Part shown: positions 7,429 to 11,672 of the stretch, piece by piece | Numbering within the stretch: the first letter of the stretch is position 1 | How the letters are laid out: every line of letters starts with the position of its first letter | Origin: Acholeplasmataceae bacterium | GTDB lineage: Bacteria; Bacillota_I; Bacilli_A; Acholeplasmatales; Acholeplasmataceae | Assembly: GCA_028690555.1 (NCBI GenBank) | Contig: JAQVBA010000033.1 | Coordinates: 1-11,672, forward strand | Direction: 5' to 3' | DNA length: 11,672 nt | Position numbers and translations under genes: made by a program | Notes under the pieces: generated by a model | What the model saw: the letters and a program-made list of their open reading frames with translations, nothing else | What the model was told of the DNA's origin: nothing | Database searches by the model: none

Positions 7429-7920
7429 TCAATCATCTAGCAGCTCAAAACCTCCACAATAACTCATTACATCAAGAAACGCTTCTACAATATCATCATT
7501 ATGAATAGATGAATGTAATGACTCATATAAAGTGTTAATTATAAGAGCATCCTTATATTCACAAGCTAGACAACAAGCATCTTCAAATACTTCTAAAGTG
7601 ATGTCAACTAACTCTTCAATGGACTCTCCACCATAAGCATCAATTTCTTCAAATAAATAGTCCGCAAACTCATAGGCTATTCTCATGAATGATTTTGACT
7701 TGGAATCATTAATTTTATAGCCTTGGTAAATTTGGTATGCTTTCAATACACTTCCTTTATGATTTGCTACTTCTTTTTCAATGGCTTTTAAGACTTTCTC
7801 TGGATCTTTTGATATAATTTTTTCTTCCTTGATAAGAGAAAAATATTCAGGATGATCTTTAAGAATCGTTTTCAATATTTTAATGAGTTCGTTTTTTGTT
7901 AATTTATTTAAATTTTTCAT
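7429..7920 (-). CDS. Unrecognised 163-residue helical protein
   Basis: I do not recognise this family. The product is acidic, predicted almost wholly helical, with a lysine-rich N-terminus (NKLTKNELIKILKTILKDHP), a glycine pair at 97-98, a cysteine cluster C116-C117-C120 and a second Gly-Gly with cysteine near the end (YCGGFELLDD). It has no signal peptide or membrane helix. The ATG has GGAAGG 5 nt upstream. It lies 82 bp after the DUF6088 antitoxin-like gene, in the slot where a nucleotidyltransferase toxin would be expected, and a terminator follows. It may be read from the antitoxin promoter or from a weak one in the gap (TATAAT on the minus strand near 7975-7980). Its position suggests, but does not prove, a functional link to the antitoxin-like gene. 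Confidence 0.75.
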   Translation of the reverse strand: MKNLNKLTKNELIKILKTILKDHPEYFSLIKEEKIISKDPEKVLKAIEKEVANHKGSVLKAYQIYQGYKINDSKSKSFMRIAYEFADYLFEEIDAYGGESIEELVDITLEVFEDACCLACEYKDALIINTLYESLHSSIHNDDIVEAFLDVMSYCGGFELLDD

Positions 7921-7937
7921 ATAACCTTCCTACATGT

Positions 7938-7969
7938 AATATAGCTTATCCGAAAAAACGAATATAGCT
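7938..7969 (-). promoter_or_regulatory. Two 9-bp direct repeats ahead of the 163-residue ORF, possible operator
   Basis: AATATAGCT occurs at 7938-7946 and 7961-7969 on the plus strand, 23 bp apart, roughly two helical turns. The pair lies between a candidate -10 and the start codon. It could be a binding site for a dimeric winged-helix protein such as the one encoded just upstream. Chance occurrence in AT-rich DNA is possible. Confidence 0.35.
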
Positions 7970-8002
7970 GTTTAATTATAACCATTTATATGCATTTGAA
8001 CA

Positions 8003-8629
8003 TCAAACGCATAGATTTACTAAAATATTATGTACACTTCGTCTAAAACCAGCATATCTATTACCTTTATAATACTCACTATAATGTATAATTTCTTCTT
8101 TTTTTAACCCAAGACTATCTAATATGTTTAGTAACTGCCTTTTTGATTTTTCTATATTGTAATCACTATAATCCAAATATTTAATAAGTTCTAAGAATTC
8201 TAAAACATGAGTATTTTCTATGTTGATTTCAAAAGGCGGATAAGACACAACCACTTTCCCATCGTATAAATGTTTAGATCTTGTATGTATCGATACATTG
8301 TTAGATAAAATCTCATAAAATGAAGAAACTTGGGAAGTGAAATTATACTTATATAAAAGATACGACCCTGTTCTGATGCCTTGGTTTTTTTGCAAGTACT
8401 TCTTATCTATAACATCTTTAAGTGATGGTTTTAAATGCGAGAATTTCTTAGTAGAACTAGGAACATAATATACCCCATTTTCGTAACGTTTTAATATGCC
8501 AAAAGAAACCAAATAAGAAACCATTTGATTTAAAGTATTGATATTTTCAATCTTTAATACATCTTGAATCTCATCTCTAACAATAGGTTCTCTTTCATCG
8601 AAAGCATCCATAATGATACTTGCATTCAT
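8003..8629 (-). CDS. Orphan DUF6088/AbiEi-family antitoxin-like transcriptional regulator
   Basis: This 208-residue protein matches the DUF6088 pattern, an AbiEi-type antitoxin family. It has an N-terminal winged helix (about residues 1-57) ending in the wing NGVYYVP; then KPSLKDVIDKKYL (67-79), IRTGSYLLYKYNFTSQ (85-100), the equivalent of the family's TGxxxxNxLGLTTQ segment, and ILSNN (107-111); and a C-terminal helical part. Family members usually repress an operon with a nucleotidyltransferase toxin directly downstream. No such gene follows; the next gene is an unrelated 163-residue ORF, and the only toxin of this kind nearby has its own antitoxin. The start at 8629 is supported by GGGGTG 5 nt upstream and by the extended -10 promoter. 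Confidence 0.82.
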   Translation of the reverse strand: MNASIIMDAFDEREPIVRDEIQDVLKIENINTLNQMVSYLVSFGILKRYENGVYYVPSSTKKFSHLKPSLKDVIDKKYLQKNQGIRTGSYLLYKYNFTSQVSSFYEILSNNVSIHTRSKHLYDGKVVVSYPPFEINIENTHVLEFLELIKYLDYSDYNIEKSKRQLLNILDSLGLKKEEIIHYSEYYKGNRYAGFRRSVHNILVNLCV

Positions 8630-8666
8630 ATGATCACCCCTTTAATGCAATATTTTTTATATAATT

Positions 8667-8695
8667 ATTATATCATTATTAAACTTTGAAGTAAA
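8667..8695 (-). promoter_or_regulatory. Extended -10 promoter of the DUF6088 gene
   Basis: The minus strand has TGATATAAT (TATAAT at 8667-8672 with the TGn extension) and a partial -35, TTTACT (8690-8695), 17 bp upstream. It gives a leader of about 30 nt before the ATG at 8629. Confidence 0.7.
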
Positions 8696-8721
8696 CAAGA
8701 TTAATTAAAAGAAAAAAGATA

Positions 8722-8785
8722 ATATGCTAAATAGTTTTAACTAATGTAATTTACCAATATTTAGACTTTTTGGTATTTAGCATAT
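8722..8785. repeat. Perfect 12-bp inverted repeat with a competing inner hairpin
   Basis: ATATGCTAAATA (8722-8733) and TATTTAGCATAT (8774-8785) are perfect reverse complements separated by 40 bp. Inside, TACCAA (8752-8757) can pair with TTGGTA (8770-8775), overlapping the right arm by 2 bp, so the two stems cannot both form completely. It lies upstream of the DUF6088 promoter and downstream of a terminator. It could be an operator, a remnant of element ends, or a leader structure of the decayed gene. Confidence 0.55.
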
Positions 8786-8798
8786 CAAAAATAAAAAA

Positions 8799-8828
8799 GG
8801 ATATCCAATCAAAAAAGATTAGTTATCC
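8799..8828 (-). terminator. Rho-independent terminator behind the decayed gene
   Basis: On the minus strand GGATAACTAATC, a six-T loop and GATTGGATATCC form an imperfect 12-bp stem, followed by TTTTTTATTTTT. It lies 29 bp after the stop of the gene remnant at 8858, which supports that remnant having once been a transcribed minus-strand gene. Confidence 0.7.
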
Positions 8829-8857
8829 AAAGATGACTTATAGTCTCAAACATCTAG

Positions 8858-9140
8858 TTACTTAGCTAGTTTATTATAGGCAACTTCATATTCTTCTAAA
8901 AGATCTTCTGATATATCTTTCAGTCTATCTTTCTCATAGGTTTTCTTGATAGCATATAGCCTCAAACCCGTCCGTTATTTCATTCATTTTTTGATGAGTT
9001 ATAATAAACTGTTTTTTCACTATCTATCTAATATAAAAATGATATAAATCCTCTAACAATTCTTCTTATATCTTAAGATTTCTAGTCATAAAATTTATTC
9101 AATTTATCGATACAAAATCAACATATGAACCCAGCATAGT
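8858..9140 (-). pseudogene. Decayed minus-strand gene, unidentified
   Basis: The last 35 codons form a protein-like frame (8965 to 8858) with a lysine- and glutamate-rich helical end (KDRLKDISEDLLEEYEVAYN and a final KLAK), then TAA and a terminator. Upstream, protein-like pieces continue in changing frames interrupted by stops, for example LGSYVDFVSIN (about 9137-9105) and DSEKTVYYNSSKNE (about 9022-8981). No start codon with a ribosome site serves the whole. This looks like an old gene broken by several small indels. The parent family cannot be named from these pieces. Confidence 0.4.
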
Positions 9141-9155
9141 AAATGTCTATCAAGA

Positions 9156-9194
9156 AAAAAAGTGAAATTCAACAAAATCAAATTTCACTTTTTT
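9156..9194 (-). terminator. Strong rho-independent terminator of the galE operon
   Basis: AAAAAAGTGAAATT (9156-9169) and AATTTCACTTTTTT (9181-9194) make a perfect 14-bp stem with an 11-nt loop, starting 1 bp after the galE stop. On the minus strand a T run follows; the A/T symmetry makes it likely to work in both directions. Confidence 0.88.
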
Positions 9195-9195
9195 G

Positions 9196-10191
9196 TTATT
9201 TTATAAATATCTTTTCGAAGAACCAAGCATCTTTCACCATATCTTTAATGTCAAGTTCTGTTTTCCAATTTAATTCTTTTAATGCTTTATCGACATTTGC
9301 GTATGATGAAGCAATGTCACCAGGTCTTCTCTCAACAATTTTATAGGGTATATCAATTTTATTCACATCCATAAAAGCATTCACTAATTCTAAAACAGAT
9401 GTCCCTTTTCCAGTTCCCAAATTATAAATATTTAAGTTTTCTTTTATGTTTTTGATTGCAGCAACATGTCCTTTTGCAAGATCAACGACATGAATGTAGT
9501 CTCTAACCCCTGTACCATCAATCGTATCATAATCATGACCAAAGATTTTTAATTCCTTATATGTGCCTTTAGCCACTTTTGTAATAAAAGGCATGAGATT
9601 ATTTGGAATGCCATTTGGATTTTCACCAATGAGCCCAGATGGATGTGCACCTATTGGATTAAAATATCTTAAGAGTGTCACATGGAAATTTTTATTTACA
9701 TTAGCTGTATCTGATAAGATGCGTTCACTCATTTTCTTGGTTTCACCATACGGGTTCGTCGTATCACCAAGTGGCATGGTTTCAACAAATGGAGGTTCTT
9801 GATCACCATAGACGGTTGCTGATGAGCTAAACACAAAACGATTCACATGATATTTTAGTGCCAATTCTGATAAGATGATTGTACTTAAAACGTTATTATG
9901 ATAGTACATCAAAGGTTTTTCTACAGATTCACCAACCGCTTTATAACCTGCAAAATGAATAATCCCATCAAAATGATGAGATTGGAACACTTCTTCAATT
10001 TGTGGTTTGTTTGTAACATCATATGCATAGAACTTAGGTCTTATCTTTGTAATCTTTTCAATCGAGTCTAAAACTTTGATGTCACTATTTGATAAATTAT
10101 CAATAATAACAACCTCGTGTCCATCATGAATGAGTTCGACCACTGTATGACTTCCGATAAAACCTGTACCACCTGTGACTAAAATCTTCAT
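9196..10191 (-). CDS. galE: UDP-glucose 4-epimerase
   Basis: The enzyme interconverts UDP-glucose and UDP-galactose (some members also UDP-GlcNAc/GalNAc) with bound NAD, in the cytoplasm. At 331 residues it has the normal length. It shows the Rossmann NAD motif GGTGFIG (7-13), the acidic D31 ending the second strand (VVIIDNLSNS), the active-site serines in FSSSATVYG (121-129; S122-S124) and the short-chain dehydrogenase pair Y148/K152 in NPYGETK. Conserved later segments RYFNPIGAHPSG, RDYIHVVDLAKGH and YNLGTGKGTSVLEL are intact. The start is fixed by AAGGAGG inside the end of the VanZ-like gene, with 1 bp between that stop and this ATG. In this operon it probably supplies a galactose donor for surface polysaccharide or glycolipid. 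Confidence 0.97.
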   Translation of the reverse strand: MKILVTGGTGFIGSHTVVELIHDGHEVVIIDNLSNSDIKVLDSIEKITKIRPKFYAYDVTNKPQIEEVFQSHHFDGIIHFAGYKAVGESVEKPLMYYHNNVLSTIILSELALKYHVNRFVFSSSATVYGDQEPPFVETMPLGDTTNPYGETKKMSERILSDTANVNKNFHVTLLRYFNPIGAHPSGLIGENPNGIPNNLMPFITKVAKGTYKELKIFGHDYDTIDGTGVRDYIHVVDLAKGHVAAIKNIKENLNIYNLGTGKGTSVLELVNAFMDVNKIDIPYKIVERRPGDIASSYANVDKALKELNWKTELDIKDMVKDAWFFEKIFIK

Positions 10192-10192
10192 C

Positions 10193-10603
10193 TTAGTCCT
10201 CCTTATTGATTATCATTTTAGAAACTAATATACCCGTGATGCCACCCATCATATCAATCCCGATATCGATGACGCTAAAAGCTCTTCCTTCAGAAAAAAG
10301 TTGAATGGATTCATCAAAGCTTGCTACTAAAAAGATGATGAAGATATTAACTAACACTTTCAATCCCCATCCTTTAAGAAGTGTGAATCCCAATACAAAA
10401 AACTCTAAAAAATGAGCTAGTTTTCTAATCATAAGTGATAATGTATCTGACTCAATCATTATATTAAACCATCCAAACACTGTTTGAAAGATATTTAATA
10501 GAAAACCACTTTGAGATGATGAAACTTCAGCATTCATCAGTGAATTTGTAAAAATCAGTATGACAATGATCAAAGATAAAATCTGATAAAACTTTTTACT
10601 CAT
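10193..10603 (-). CDS. VanZ-like family membrane protein
   Basis: This 136-residue protein has about four hydrophobic segments (near residues 5-24, 33-50, 63-98 as one or two, and 112-132) and the VanZ hallmarks: IRKLAHFLEFFVLG (59-72), SFDESIQLFSEGR (95-107) and the acidic VIDIGIDMMGG (111-121). VanZ itself gives low-level teicoplanin resistance by an unknown route; most relatives, including this one, have no defined role, so resistance should not be assumed. The ATG overlaps the upstream dehydratase stop by 4 bp and galE follows 1 bp later, so the three are one translationally linked operon, suggesting a role in handling a surface glycan or lipid. Confidence 0.92.
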   Translation of the reverse strand: MSKKFYQILSLIIVILIFTNSLMNAEVSSSQSGFLLNIFQTVFGWFNIMIESDTLSLMIRKLAHFLEFFVLGFTLLKGWGLKVLVNIFIIFLVASFDESIQLFSEGRAFSVIDIGIDMMGGITGILVSKMIINKED

Positions 10604-11672
10604 TTTAAGCCATTACGTTGATAGGTTTCAATGACTTTAGCTACAAAGTCTTTGACACCTTCATTATCAAGTTTTTCAAATCCATTCGTGATTTCTTCAA
10701 TTTTCAATTCTTTATGTGTCACAGCACGTTGTTTTTCAATGAATATTTTTTGATTTTCAGTCTTTTCTTGTTCTAAATCATGACTGACCAATAACTCTTC
10801 ATAGAGCTTTTCACCAGGTCTAAGTCCTGTATAGATAATATCAATTTCTTGGTAAGGCTTAAATCCTGAAAGTCTGATCATCTTTTCTGCTAAATCTTTA
10901 ATTAAGACTGGTTCACCCATGTCTAAAACAAAGACTTCACCGCCTTTAGCGTAAACACCACATTGCAAAATAAGACCTACAGCTTCAGGAATTGTCATAA
11001 AAAACCGAGTAATATCAGGATGGGTGACCGTCACCGGTCCACCATCTTCAATTTGTTTTTTAAATAATGGAATCACGGATCCATTACTACCTAAAACATT
11101 TCCAAAACGTACAGCTGCAAATTTCGTTCCTTGACTTACATTATGTTGATCTTGAATAACGAGTTCTGCATAGCGTTTGGTTGCTCCCATGATGTTTGTT
11201 GATCTCACCGCTTTATCACTAGAAACCAATACAAACTTCTTTACGCCATACTGATTGGATAATGAGGCTGCATTATATGTTCCTAAAACATTGGTTCTAA
11301 CGGCTTCTACCGCACTATCTTCCATTAAAGGTACATGTTTATATGCAGCAGCATGAAACACGATCGTTGGATGAAAGGTTTTAAATACATAGTCAAGTCT
11401 AATCCGGTTATATACACTACCAATGATTACTTCTAATTCAAGTTTTTCTTTTTTCTTTTCAAATGTTCTAAGTAATTCCATTTGAATCTCATACGCATTA
11501 TTTTCATAAATATCAAAAATAATCAGCTTTTTAGGTTTAAGATTGGCAATCTGTCGACATAATTCAGATCCAATCGATCCACCACCACCGGTGACTAAGA
11601 CCGTTTCATTTTGAATTAAATCCACGATTTTTGCATCATCTAATTTAATTTCATGTCGATTGAGCAAATCTT
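10600..11672 (-). CDS. CapD/WbpM/PglF-type UDP-sugar 4,6-dehydratase, C-terminal part, runs off the right edge
   Basis: The visible part is the complete soluble catalytic domain: NAD motif TGGGGSIGSEL (26-36, counting from the TTG at 11667), FHAAAYKHVPLME, the active-site SSDKA (149-153), N158-I-M160-GATK164-R, and GLRPGEKLYEELL near the end. The position usually held by catalytic tyrosine is methionine (M160), as in the membrane-bound WbpM/PglF group, rather than the YxxxK of small FlaA1-type enzymes. The frame continues upstream to the window edge through Asp-Leu-Leu-Asn-Arg-His, which matches the linker joining this domain to the four-helix membrane domain in long members. The TTG at 11667 is therefore not a start; roughly 250 more residues are expected outside. 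The likely substrate is UDP-GlcNAc, the first step towards bacillosamine- or QuiNAc-like sugars. Confidence 0.92.
   Translation of the reverse strand, partial: DLLNRHEIKLDDAKIVDLIQNETVLVTGGGGSIGSELCRQIANLKPKKLIIFDIYENNAYEIQMELLRTFEKKKEKLELEVIIGSVYNRIRLDYVFKTFHPTIVFHAAAYKHVPLMEDSAVEAVRTNVLGTYNAASLSNQYGVKKFVLVSSDKAVRSTNIMGATKRYAELVIQDQHNVSQGTKFAAVRFGNVLGSNGSVIPLFKKQIEDGGPVTVTHPDITRFFMTIPEAVGLILQCGVYAKGGEVFVLDMGEPVLIKDLAEKMIRLSGFKPYQEIDIIYTGLRPGEKLYEELLVSHDLEQEKTENQKIFIEKQRAVTHKELKIEEITNGFEKLDNEGVKDFVAKVIETYQRNGLK

Noticed and set aside
7256..7462. Plus-strand open frame across the abiE promoter region
   Set aside because: It spans a consensus promoter and a terminator hairpin on the other strand and has no ribosome site.
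9143..9802. Plus-strand open frames overlapping the galE terminator and galE
   Set aside because: One begins inside the terminator stem and both are antisense to a complete galE.
11665..11667. TTG as the start codon of the dehydratase
   Set aside because: The frame continues upstream through codons matching the conserved linker of long family members, so the gene is cut by the window edge.
1..11672. tRNA genes or CRISPR arrays
   Set aside because: I found no T-loop GGTTCGA-type motif in a tRNA context and no regularly spaced repeats anywhere in the window.

Overview
The window is AT-rich. TGA ends at least four genes, each time inside an ATGA stop/start overlap, so the Mycoplasma/Spiroplasma code does not apply. 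Shine-Dalgarno sites extend the usual match (GGAGGTG, GGTGGTGA, GGGGTGATC). Together with the divergent surface-sugar genes this suggests a low-GC Firmicute or an Acholeplasma/Izemoplasma-like Mollicute; that placement is inference. Every convincing gene lies on the minus strand, so transcription runs right to left.

Right end (9196-11672), chromosomal backbone: the C-terminal part of a CapD/WbpM/PglF-type nucleotide-sugar 4,6-dehydratase that runs off the edge, a VanZ-like membrane protein overlapping it by 4 bp, and galE 1 bp further on, closed by a strong terminator. This is a compact nucleotide-sugar operon for a surface glycan or glycolipid.

Centre-right (8630-9195): a scar with remains of a decayed minus-strand gene, its terminator, a 12-bp inverted repeat, and the promoter of the next gene.

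Defence block (5460-8629): an orphan DUF6088/AbiEi-like antitoxin, an unrecognised 163-residue helical protein, then a complete AbiEi/AbiEii-type toxin-antitoxin pair behind a perfect consensus promoter (TTGACA-N17-TATAAT).

Phage block (908-5395): a small coiled-coil ORF, a 657-residue KAP-type P-loop NTPase, then the start of an HK97-type packaging module: small terminase, intact large terminase, and a portal gene cut after about 85 codons. Just past the cut, out of frame, is the tail of another gene followed by a terminator. This looks like an internal deletion that removed the rest of the phage late operon. From the abiE promoter to that terminator (about 6.4 kb) I find no other convincing promoter or terminator, and four of the junctions overlap, so toxin-antitoxin, NTPase and terminase may share one transcript.

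Left end (1-544): the N-terminal 181 residues of an Abi_2 (AbiD/AbiF) abortive-infection protein, continuing off the edge. Overall the window is a defence island built on a decayed prophage beside a sugar-nucleotide operon. The parts least explained by known families are the KAP NTPase coupled to the terminase, and the orphan antitoxin paired with an unknown protein.
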